NCBI RefSeq assembly: GCF_004342425.1
Contig: NZ_SLWQ01000001.1
Coordinates: 310,001 to 374,000, forward strand
DNA from: Dokdonella fugitiva
GTDB taxonomy: Bacteria > Pseudomonadota > Gammaproteobacteria > Xanthomonadales > Rhodanobacteraceae
DNA: 64,000 nt
Direction of reading: 5' to 3'
The translations under genes were made by a program, and so were the position numbers. Shown here piece by piece: positions 18,801 to 25,617 of the stretch. Every line of letters begins with the position of its first letter. Position 1 is the first letter of the stretch. A model generated the notes under the pieces. The model did no database searches, was not told where the DNA came from, and saw only the letters and a list, made by a program, of their open reading frames with translations.

Positions 18801-19310
18801 TCAGGGAGGCGATGAAGCCGGCGGCAAGGCGGGTAATCCGAGCCGCTCGCGCAACGCCGCCTCGACCGCTTCGGGCGCATCACCGCCGACGCGGCGATAG
18901 ACGATCGCGCCGCTGCGGTCGACGAGCAGCAGGCCGGGCGTGCCCTTGACGCCGTACTGCTTTGCGATCGCGTCGCCGTCGCGCACGAGCGTGAAGGTCT
19001 GTCCCCGTTCGCGCAGTTCGGCGACCGGGTCGCCGTCGTCCTGGATGTCGATCGCGTAGACGTCGAGCTTCGCCTTCCCCGCCGCGTCGTACACGGTTTG
19101 CACGTGCGGCATCAGCGCCTTGCAGTATGGGCACCAGGTCGCCCAGAACATCAGGATGGCGGGACGCTCGAGGTGGTCGGGATCGAACCGGATCGAATGC
19201 CCATCGGCGCCCCTGCCTTCCCAGGGCGACGCGCGCACGCCTTCGGCGGCGGTGGCGGTGGCACTGGACAGCAGCAGCAACAACGACAGGCGGAACAGGA
19301 TGGCGCGCAT
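18801..19310 (-). CDS. TlpA-like periplasmic thiol-disulfide protein
   Basis: The 169-aa product starts MRAILFRLSLLLLLSSATA (signal peptide), followed by a thioredoxin fold with the redox site WATWCPYC (Cys60, Cys63) and the cis-proline in VKGTPG (Pro125). This is the TlpA/ResA/DsbE class acting in the periplasm, often in cytochrome c or general thiol reduction. A longer in-frame N-terminus to 19382 lacks support. The convergent spacing to other genes gives no partner. The DinB-family gene lies 75 bp upstream in the same direction. Confidence 0.86.
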   Translation of the reverse strand: MRAILFRLSLLLLLSSATATAAEGVRASPWEGRGADGHSIRFDPDHLERPAILMFWATWCPYCKALMPHVQTVYDAAGKAKLDVYAIDIQDDGDPVAELRERGQTFTLVRDGDAIAKQYGVKGTPGLLLVDRSGAIVYRRVGGDAPEAVEAALRERLGLPALPPASSPP

Positions 19311-19385
19311 GGCGGTACTCCGTGGGCAACGCCATCCGGACCGGCACGGCGGCGGATTCCTTGCGCCGGTCGCGGCATTCACGCG

Positions 19386-19877
19386 CTATCGCCTGCGCGT
19401 CCCGCCTTCGGCCTCGTGCAGGTACGTCGTGAATCCGTCCTTCGACGCCGGCATGCCATTGAGCAACATCAGTGCACTCACCTGCCCGCGGTGGCCACTG
19501 CCGTGCGTGATGACGTGCATCAGCATTTCCTCGCGCGACATGCGCCCCGCCGCGCCGTCCGTGAAAACGAAGTCGATCGACTCCCCGAGCGCGTCGGCGT
19601 CGAGCGCCGCGACGTAGTCGACGTATTCGCGATCGCTGGCGCGGATGTCGCCGGACAGTTCGTCGAGTGTCGGCAGCACGGCGGGATTGGCCGCGCGATG
19701 GCCGTGCGCGTGCCCGCGCAGGTGCGCGGCGAAGATCCGGTCGACCACGTAGGTGTGGGCGAGCGCCTTGATCGCGAGTTCCCGCGGTGCCGGCGCATCG
19801 AGCCTGGCGAGATCGGCCAGCAGTGCATCGTTGGCCCAGGCCTTGTAGCGGAACAGTCGTTGCAGGGTCTGTTGCAT
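19386..19877 (-). CDS. DinB-family protein
   Basis: The 163-aa product MQQTLQRLFRYKAWANDALL is a DinB/YfiT four-helix protein. The metal-binding histidines are His41 (LAHTYVVD), His125 and His129 (HVITHGSGH). DinB relatives include thiol-dependent S-transferases; the exact reaction here is not known. It is transcribed away from a TetR gene with a 115-bp spacer holding repeats likely to be that repressor's operator. Confidence 0.85.
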   Translation of the reverse strand: MQQTLQRLFRYKAWANDALLADLARLDAPAPRELAIKALAHTYVVDRIFAAHLRGHAHGHRAANPAVLPTLDELSGDIRASDREYVDYVAALDADALGESIDFVFTDGAAGRMSREEMLMHVITHGSGHRGQVSALMLLNGMPASKDGFTTYLHEAEGGTRRR

Positions 19878-19940
19878 GGGATCGCCCTCGCTGGTGGATT
19901 CGCCGGGCTCCTTGCCCGCGTGCCCGGCCCGCGGAAAAAT

Positions 19941-19974
19941 ATGAGCGATAACTCGCATTTTTCGTACTCGCATT
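19941..19974. promoter_or_regulatory. Candidate TetR operator between dinB-like and tetR genes
   Basis: ATGAGCGATAACTCGCAT (19941-19958) is an imperfect palindrome with 12 of 18 positions symmetrical. ACTCGCATT occurs at 19951 and again at 19966, a direct repeat 15 bp apart. This AT-richer patch lies in the divergent spacer and is the natural binding site for the TetR protein encoded at 19993. Confidence 0.5.
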
Positions 19975-19992
19975 CGGCGGCAGGCGACAGCG

Positions 19993-20661
19993 ATGCGCAG
20001 GGCAGCACTCCAACCGCGGAAGATCGCCACGCAACGGCGCTCGCGCGCGACGGTCGACGCACTCGTCGAGGCGACCGCTCGCATTCTGGTCAGGGAAGGA
20101 TTCGACAAGGCGAGCACCAACCGGATCGCCGAAGTCGCCGGAGTCGGCATCGGATCGCTGTACCAGTACTTCCCGGGCAAGGAGGCACTCGTCGTCGCGG
20201 TGGCCGAGCGCCACCAGCGCGAGATCATGCAACAGGTGCAGGCGCGGCTGGCCGGGATCCTCGACCAACCGGTGCATGCCGCAATGCGCACCATCGTCGC
20301 CGCCGCGATCGACGCGCACCGCGTGGACCCCGCGTTGCATCGCGTGCTGGCGGAGCAGATTCCGCGCGTCGGCAAGCTCGCCGGCCTCGCCACGTTCGAT
20401 CGCGGCAACTACGCCGCGTTCCGGACCTGGCTCGAGGCGCGCCGCCGCGAGCTTCGCGTCGCCGATCCCGAACTGGCCGCGTTCGTCTGCGTCAACGCGA
20501 TCGAAGCGCTGGCGCACAACGCGGTGCTGCACGCCCCGAAGATGCTTTCGGACGAGCGCGCCGCGGCGCTCGTCGAGGAAGGCGCGCGGATGCTGGCCGG
20601 CTACCTCGCCCCGCGGCACGCGGGCGGAAGGCGTGTCAGCCGGCGAACTCGTCCGGCGTGA
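19993..20661 (+). CDS. TetR-family transcriptional regulator
   Basis: The 222-aa product has the TetR N-terminal helix-turn-helix in residues about 18-65 (ALVEATARILVREGFDK through GSLYQYFPGKEALV). The C-terminal ligand domain is of the AefR/TetR_C type with EQIPRVGKLAG. It probably represses itself and the divergent DinB gene, a frequent detoxification pairing. The last 26 bases overlap the convergent protease gene. The inducer is unknown. Confidence 0.88.
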   Translation: MRRAALQPRKIATQRRSRATVDALVEATARILVREGFDKASTNRIAEVAGVGIGSLYQYFPGKEALVVAVAERHQREIMQQVQARLAGILDQPVHAAMRTIVAAAIDAHRVDPALHRVLAEQIPRVGKLAGLATFDRGNYAAFRTWLEARRRELRVADPELAAFVCVNAIEALAHNAVLHAPKMLSDERAAALVEEGARMLAGYLAPRHAGGRRVSRRTRPA

Positions 20662-21646
20662 TGCGCAGGTCCAGTTGCCGGTCGCGGCGCAGCACGCGGA
20701 TCGTCGCGGGGCGCGCGATCGCGTCGGCGCCGAGCGCGCGATGCAGCGCGTCGATGCCTTGCACTTCGGCGCCGTCGAACGCGACGACGATGTCGCCGAC
20801 TTCGACGCCGGCGCGCGCGGCGGCGCTGCCGCTCGCGACTTCCATCACGCGGATCGCCGCGTCGGATGCGAGCTGGAACCAGCGCACGTAGCGACGCGGC
20901 AGGCGCAGGTTCTGCGCGCCGAGGCCGAGCGAGGCGCGCCGCACGCGGCCGTGGCGCATGAGTTCGGCCACGACCTGGTTGGCCGTGTCGATCGAGGTCG
21001 CGAAGCAGATGCCCTGCGCGCCGGCGATGATCGCGGTGTTGACGCCGATCACGCGGCCCTGCGCATCGAGCAGCGGCCCGCCGGAATTGCCGGGATTGAG
21101 CGCGGCATCGGTCTGGATGACGTCTTCGATGAGCCGCCCGCCGGTCGCGCGCAGGCTGCGCCCGAGCGCACTGACGACGCCCGCGGTGACCGTGCAGGCG
21201 AAGCCGAGCGGATTGCCGATCGCGATCGCGAGCTGGCCGACGCGGATGCCGCGCGCCGAACCGAGCGGCAGCACCGGCAACGCCTTCGGCGCGGACACGC
21301 GCAGCAGCGCGAGGTCGGTGTGCGGATCCTCGCCGATGAGGTCGGCGGCGAAGGCCTGCCCGGCGGTGGTCGTCACTTCGATACGCCGCGCGCGATGCAC
21401 GACGTGCGAATTGGTGAGGATCAGGCCGTCCGGCGTGAACAGGAAACCCGACCCGCCGCCGCCCGGCAGCGCGCGGCCGGCGTCGTCGCTGCGGCCGGAC
21501 ACGCCGATCGCGACGACCGCGGAGGCGGACGCATCGACGACGCCGCTGACGATGCGCGAATACGCATCGAGGGCGGTCGCGTCGGCCGTCGCTGGCGCGT
21601 CGCCGTCCGGCGCCGGGATGTCGTCGTGGAATTGGTCATCGAGCAT
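20636..21646 (-). CDS. HtrA/DegP-like S1C serine protease with PDZ domain, no signal peptide
   Basis: The 336-aa product has the complete trypsin-like triad: His81 (TNSHVV), Asp111 (HTDLALL) and Ser188 (NPGNSGGPL), then one C-terminal PDZ domain (about 245-330, with GSAAARAGVEVGDIVVAFDG). The N-terminus MLDDQFHDDIPAPDG is acidic with no hydrophobic segment, so export by Sec or Tat is not predicted. Most DegP/DegS proteins are periplasmic. It may act in the cytoplasm or the true start may differ, but no upstream in-frame signal sequence is visible before 21646. Confidence 0.85.
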   Translation of the reverse strand: MLDDQFHDDIPAPDGDAPATADATALDAYSRIVSGVVDASASAVVAIGVSGRSDDAGRALPGGGGSGFLFTPDGLILTNSHVVHRARRIEVTTTAGQAFAADLIGEDPHTDLALLRVSAPKALPVLPLGSARGIRVGQLAIAIGNPLGFACTVTAGVVSALGRSLRATGGRLIEDVIQTDAALNPGNSGGPLLDAQGRVIGVNTAIIAGAQGICFATSIDTANQVVAELMRHGRVRRASLGLGAQNLRLPRRYVRWFQLASDAAIRVMEVASGSAAARAGVEVGDIVVAFDGAEVQGIDALHRALGADAIARPATIRVLRRDRQLDLRITPDEFAG

Positions 21647-21683
21647 CGCGCGTAGATGGGGGTCCGCGCGCGCCGCTCAAGCG

Positions 21684-22244
21684 CTATGCGTCCGGCGCGC
21701 GCGGCGGCGCGACCGCGGTCGTCGAACCCTTGGGTGGGCGTGCCTCGCCCAGCAGGATGCCGATGTAGTAAGCGACGTAGTACGCGACGAGCAGGCCGAA
21801 CAGCGCGAACGTGAGCGGGCTGCGATGGAACGCGGCGAACGGATCGGCGCCGGCCGCATGCGCGCCGTCGAGCACGGGCGCGAGCACGAATGCGCGATAG
21901 GCGAGGCGGCCGAGCAGCAGCGCGGACAGCACGACGCCGATGCCACCGTGCGGCGTGTAGCTGCGTCCCTCCGGCGTGGTCTCGAACGTGGTCAGGCGCA
22001 GGCCGACGACGGCGAGCAGCGCGCCGGCGCCGAACCCGAGCGTGAGCGCGAGCGCCATCGCCGGGTCGCGCGCGCCGCGCAGCATGAGCAGCACGGCGAC
22101 CACGACGAGCATCGCGATGCGCGCCCGCATGCGTGCCGGCTGCACGATCTGACGCCCGAACAGCCGGCGGAAGCGCCGGTACAACATGAACACGATGAGC
22201 ATCGCGAAACCCGCCGGGGCAAGGGCAGTCGGGGTCATGGCCAT
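21684..22244 (-). CDS. DUF1453/CcdC-like inner membrane protein
   Basis: The 186-aa product has about five hydrophobic segments and the pattern YRRFRRLFGRQIVQPARMRAR near its N-terminus, which resembles the CcdC/DUF1453 family. Two ATG codons are possible (22244 and 22238); AGGCGG lies before both and spacing favours the second. The role of the family is not settled. It is not next to cytochrome genes here. It follows 37 bp beyond the protease start in the same direction, so a separate promoter in 22245-22300 is likely. Confidence 0.65.
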   Translation of the reverse strand: MAMTPTALAPAGFAMLIVFMLYRRFRRLFGRQIVQPARMRARIAMLVVVAVLLMLRGARDPAMALALTLGFGAGALLAVVGLRLTTFETTPEGRSYTPHGGIGVVLSALLLGRLAYRAFVLAPVLDGAHAAGADPFAAFHRSPLTFALFGLLVAYYVAYYIGILLGEARPPKGSTTAVAPPRAPDA

Positions 22245-22392
22245 ATTCCGCCTGGGGTGATGGCGTTTATCTGCGCCTTTCGCGCGGTCCTGGCAAGTGT
22301 GACGGGCGACACATCGGCCGAAAGTGCCAAGGAATGGCAGGTGTCCCCGTCGCGCCGGCCGGGAAACCGCCCTGTGACGCGCGTACGCGGCG

Positions 22393-22408
22393 TGGCACGA
22401 CGTTTGCT
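22393..22408 (+). promoter_or_regulatory. Consensus sigma-54 (RpoN) promoter
   Basis: TGGCACG-ACGT-TTGCT matches the RpoN consensus TGGCACG-N4-TTGCW at every defined base, with GG and GC exactly ten bases apart. Transcription would start near 22420, about 26 bases before the ATG at 22446. It is the only such match noticed in a spacer of this window. Confidence 0.75.
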
Positions 22409-22445
22409 TATTCCCCATGGACATACGACGACCGAACGGCTCGAC

Positions 22446-22946
22446 ATGCTGGCCACGATGGATTCCTTCGAAACGCTTTGCGGCAACCGCACCCCGGCTG
22501 CGACGGCGACGGCTGCCCCGGGCCGCGCCTTGCAGTGGCGCACGCGTTACGACGGCCTGGTCACGGTCGCCTACATCGGCAGCAAGGCGGTCGCGGGCAT
22601 CTCCGGCCCGTGGTCGGGCAAGTACGCGCTGACCTGGTGGGAACGGCCGATGCCGGCGCGCGAGCTCGAGCTGCACGACTCGCTCGGCTCCGCCCAGCGC
22701 GAAGTCGAGGAATGGGCGCTGCGCACCGGCGACGACTACATCCTGCCGCTGCCGCCGCAAGCCGCGCACGCGACACCGCGCGCCACCACCGCCGGCCACG
22801 CCGCGCGCAAGTCCGGCCTGTTCGACCGCCTGCGCGCACTGCTGCCGCTGCAACCGTCGACGAGCGAGAAGATCGAGCGCCTGCGCCGCGAACGCGTGCA
22901 GGATGACGCCGATCTCGGCGACCTGCGCTTCGCCGCCAACGAGTGA
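22446..22946 (+). CDS. Hypothetical protein behind a sigma-54 promoter
   Basis: The 166-aa product begins MLATMDSFETLCGNR; a second ATG at 22458 is also possible. The central region (RTRYDGLVTVAYIGSK, ISGPWSGKYALTWW) is beta-rich with many aromatics; the C-terminus is charged and helical (SEKIERLRRERVQDDADLGD). There is no signal peptide or membrane segment. No family is recognised. The consensus RpoN promoter upstream suggests control by an enhancer-binding protein, for example with motility, pili or nitrogen. That link is inference. Confidence 0.7.
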   Translation: MLATMDSFETLCGNRTPAATATAAPGRALQWRTRYDGLVTVAYIGSKAVAGISGPWSGKYALTWWERPMPARELELHDSLGSAQREVEEWALRTGDDYILPLPPQAAHATPRATTAGHAARKSGLFDRLRALLPLQPSTSEKIERLRRERVQDDADLGDLRFAANE

Positions 22947-22971
22947 CCGCGGCGGCGCGCGCCGCTGCCCA

Positions 22972-22993
22972 TGGGAGCGGCGGAAGCCGCGAT
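22972..22993. repeat. REP-like TGGGAGCGGC hairpin
   Basis: TGGGAGCGGCGGAAGCCGCGAT contains GCGGC and GCCGC arms around GGAA. Similar units are at 25587 and 29935. It lies in the 177-bp spacer between the sigma-54-linked gene and the NYN gene. The remainder of that spacer has a GAGCGCAGCCCGCGCAGCGG hairpin near 23080. Confidence 0.5.
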
Positions 22994-23123
22994 GCTTCTG
23001 GCGCCGCGCTGATCGGCGGCACGCGCTGCGCGCGTACCACCCTACCGTGGTCGACACTTCGCGCATCTTCCGTTCGCGCCGAGCGCAGCCCGCGCAGCGG
23101 GCGGAGTCGAAGCGCCGGCGCCG

Positions 23124-23876
23124 CTACCCTCCGCGCCGCGAGCGCTTCGCCAGTCGGCGCACGTAGATCGACGTGGTCGAGCCATCGCCGGTCTTGCGCT
23201 TCTCGATCTCGAACAGCCCGCTCGCGGCGACGAGTTCGCTGAGCTTCTGGTAGCCGTAGTTGCGCGAGTCGAACTCCGGCGCCTGCTTGGCGATGACGTT
23301 GCCGATCGCGCCGAGGAAGGCCCAGCCCGAATCGTCGGACGCGGCTTCGACGGCATTGCGCAGCAGGTTCATGAGGCGCGTGTCCTGCTTGAGCTGCGCG
23401 CCGCTCGGCGGTGCCGGCGACACGGCTTCGTCGTCCTTGGCGACGAGGATTTCGGTGTAGATGAACTTGTCGCAGGCCGACACGAACGGTGCCGGCGTCT
23501 TCTTCTCGCCGAAGCCGTAGACGACCAGGCCCGCTTCGCGCACGCGCGCGGCAAGCCGGGTGAAGTCGCTGTCGCTGGACACGATGCAGAAGCCGCCGAG
23601 CCGCCCCGAATAGAGCAGATCCATCGCATCGATGATCAGCGCCGAGTCGGTCGCGTTCTTGCCGGTCGTGTAACGGAACTGCTGGATCGGCTGGATCGCA
23701 TGGGTCAGCAAGGCCTCCTTCCAGCCTTTGAGCTGCGGGCCGGTCCAGTCGCCGTAGATGCGCTTGACCGTCGCGGTGCCGTATTTCGCGATCTCGGCGA
23801 GCAGGCCTTCCACGACGGCTGGCTGCGCATTGTCCGCATCGATGAGCACCGCGAGTTTCGTCGACTGTGTCGCCAT
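23124..23876 (-). CDS. NYN-domain RNase-like protein with OST-HTH/LOTUS segment
   Basis: The 250-aa product has an N-terminal NYN/PIN-like fold with conserved acids: LIDADN (Asp13, Asp15), NATDSALIIDAMDL (Asp77, Asp83) and VSSDSDFTRLA. This is the LabA/DUF88 group of putative metal-dependent RNases. A C-terminal region with DSRNYGYQKLSELVAASGLF fits an OST-HTH/LOTUS RNA-binding domain. The C-terminus is basic (RRLAKRSRRGG). Targets are unknown; the gene is monocistronic. Confidence 0.86.
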   Translation of the reverse strand: MATQSTKLAVLIDADNAQPAVVEGLLAEIAKYGTATVKRIYGDWTGPQLKGWKEALLTHAIQPIQQFRYTTGKNATDSALIIDAMDLLYSGRLGGFCIVSSDSDFTRLAARVREAGLVVYGFGEKKTPAPFVSACDKFIYTEILVAKDDEAVSPAPPSGAQLKQDTRLMNLLRNAVEAASDDSGWAFLGAIGNVIAKQAPEFDSRNYGYQKLSELVAASGLFEIEKRKTGDGSTTSIYVRRLAKRSRRGG

Positions 23877-24024
23877 GCCGGTTCTCCGCCGCCAGCGCGG
23901 AGCCTACTCCGTGATCGCGAGGGCGGTAAACCGCATGCTTGCCCGGTGCCGCCCCGGCGCCGCCACGATCGTGCCCGGCGCTCGACACCTGCAGCGACCA
24001 CGCTCCCGGACAAGGGAGGCACGC

Positions 24025-24996
24025 ATGCACACGGTACGCAGCATCGACCCGAACCGACCCTCGCCCGCGGTGGCGCAAGCGACGCCTGCCCGCCGCGGCT
24101 GGCCGTTCGTCGCGCATTTCGCCGCCGCGGAAGCGCGTTTCGCCGCGCGCTTCGCACGCTCGCGCAAGCGCGCGTTCGCCTACGAGTTCATTCGCTTCGG
24201 CTGCAAGCAGGCCTGGGCCTGCCTGTTCGGCGGCGCGATGGTCGGGCTGATCGTCGCCACGCACCTGTGGTATCCCGCCGGCGCGCCGCTCGCACGCTAC
24301 GACGCGCTGTTCCTCGCCGCGCTGGCGCTGCAGGCACTGCTGCTCGCCACGCGCATGGAGACGCCCGCCGAAGCGAAGGTGATCCTCGTCTACCACGTGA
24401 CCGGCACCGCGATGGAAGTGTTCAAGACCGGCGTCGGTTCGTGGACGTACCCGGAGGCGGCGATCTTCCGCATCGGCGGCGTGCCGCTGTTTTCCGGCTT
24501 CATGTACGCGGCGATCGGCAGCTACATCGCGCGCTGCTGGCGCCTGTTCGACTTCCGCTTCACGCGCCATCCGAAGCCGTGGACGATCGCGCCGCTCGCG
24601 TCGGCGATCTACGCGAACTTCTACACCCACCATCGCTGGGTCGACCTGCGCATCGCATTGTTCGCCGCCACCGTGCTGCTGTTCGCGCGCACCGAAGTGC
24701 ACTACCGCGTGTGGCGCGTGCACCGGCGCATGCCGCTGCTGCTCGGCTTCCTGCTCGTCGCCTCGTTCATCTGGATCGCCGAGAACCTCGGCACGCTGAC
24801 ACGCACCTGGACCTATCCGCACCAGGCGCAGGGCTGGATGCTCGTGCGCCTCGGCAAGCTCGGCTCGTGGTTCCTGCTCCTGATCGTCAGCTACGCGCTC
24901 GTCGCGATGGTCAACCGGCCGCGGCCGTACGCGGGGCCGCGGCGGCGCCGCGCGCGGCCACTTCAGGTCAGATGGGTGAACAGCAACGCGATGTAG
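24025..24996 (+). CDS. DUF817 integral membrane protein
   Basis: The 323-aa product has about eight membrane segments and many DUF817 hallmarks: AYEFIRFGCKQAWACLFGG, ETPAEAKVILVYHVTGTAME, FKTGVGSWTYPE, GGVPLFSGFMYAAIGSYIAR and FDFRFTRHPKPW. The start has GGGAGG upstream. The last 34 bases overlap the convergent membrane-protein gene. The family has no proven function. Confidence 0.9.
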   Translation: MHTVRSIDPNRPSPAVAQATPARRGWPFVAHFAAAEARFAARFARSRKRAFAYEFIRFGCKQAWACLFGGAMVGLIVATHLWYPAGAPLARYDALFLAALALQALLLATRMETPAEAKVILVYHVTGTAMEVFKTGVGSWTYPEAAIFRIGGVPLFSGFMYAAIGSYIARCWRLFDFRFTRHPKPWTIAPLASAIYANFYTHHRWVDLRIALFAATVLLFARTEVHYRVWRVHRRMPLLLGFLLVASFIWIAENLGTLTRTWTYPHQAQGWMLVRLGKLGSWFLLLIVSYALVAMVNRPRPYAGPRRRRARPLQVRWVNSNAM

Positions 24997-25526
24997 GTGC
25001 CGATGCTGAACACGCCGATCGCCGCCATCGCCTCGTGGAAGCGCGGGTTGCGAACCAGCGCGCAGGCGATGCCCGTCACCGCGAACACGAGGTGGAAGCC
25101 GAGGTCGAGCGGATGCGGCCACTGGTGGTAGACGATGCGGCTCTTGGCGAGGCTCACGACGATCAGCGCGATCAGGAGCGCGAAAAACCAGCGCTGGTGG
25201 TCGTAGTAGTGCGCGCGCAGGTCGAACCCGGTTTCGCCGAAGAAGTCCGGCAGCACGAGCGCGGCGAGCAGGTAGACGACGATCGTCTGCGCGAGCACGA
25301 CCGAGAACGCGAAGAAGGTCCAGTCCTCGTGATGGCGCAAGTCGAACATCGCCCACCACGACTGCACCGCGATCACCAGCACGAGGATCGACCAGACCAC
25401 GGTCGGCCAGTACATGCGCAACCGCGCACGCGACTGCATGAGCCCGCGGAAACCCTTCAGCACCTGCGTGATCGCGAGGCCGAGGATGATCGACAGCAGG
25501 ACCGAGAGGTAGCTGAAGGCGTCCAT
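24963..25526 (-). CDS. Hypothetical five-helix membrane protein
   Basis: The 187-aa product begins MDAFSYLSVLLSIILGLAIT and is mostly hydrophobic, with about five transmembrane segments separated by His/Arg-rich loops (RHHEDW, YYDHQRW). No family function is known to me. There is no Shine-Dalgarno sequence before its ATG: the stretch immediately upstream is the heptamer repeat at 25533-25570, so repeat number could affect expression. The reading frame stays open through the repeat, but that extension looks non-coding. Confidence 0.75.
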   Translation of the reverse strand: MDAFSYLSVLLSIILGLAITQVLKGFRGLMQSRARLRMYWPTVVWSILVLVIAVQSWWAMFDLRHHEDWTFFAFSVVLAQTIVVYLLAALVLPDFFGETGFDLRAHYYDHQRWFFALLIALIVVSLAKSRIVYHQWPHPLDLGFHLVFAVTGIACALVRNPRFHEAMAAIGVFSIGTYIALLFTHLT

Positions 25527-25532
25527 GGGATC

Positions 25533-25570
25533 GGGAATGGGGAATGGGGAATGGGGAATGGGGAATGGGG
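25533..25570 (+). repeat. GGGAATG tandem heptamer, five perfect copies
   Basis: GGGAATG occurs five times head to tail from 25533 to 25567, followed by GGG. It begins seven bases upstream of the start codon of the minus-strand membrane-protein gene and so occupies its leader. Heptamer GGGAAT-type repeats are a familiar feature of Xanthomonadales genomes and are prone to copy-number change. Confidence 0.85.
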
Positions 25571-25586
25571 GGCATGCGACTGATGC

Positions 25587-25612
25587 GTGGGAGCGGCGGA
25601 GGCCGCGCCCAC
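25587..25612. repeat. REP-like GTGGGAGCGGC hairpin
   Basis: GTGGGAGCGGCGGAGGCCGCGCCCAC is an imperfect palindrome with GTGGG and CCCAC ends. It lies five bases beyond the stop of the ester hydrolase gene and may act as its 3' hairpin; no T-run follows on the minus strand. Confidence 0.5.
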
Positions 25613-25617
25613 GGCCA

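Noticed and set aside
19700..19730. His-rich GHAHGHR run in the DinB-family protein as a separate metal-binding insert
   Set aside because: It is a short loop within an otherwise ordinary family member; not enough to claim a new function.
22561..25575. 1004-aa minus-strand open frame spanning three genes
   Set aside because: It crosses confident genes on both strands and carries no recognised domain; third-position GC bias keeps stops rare.
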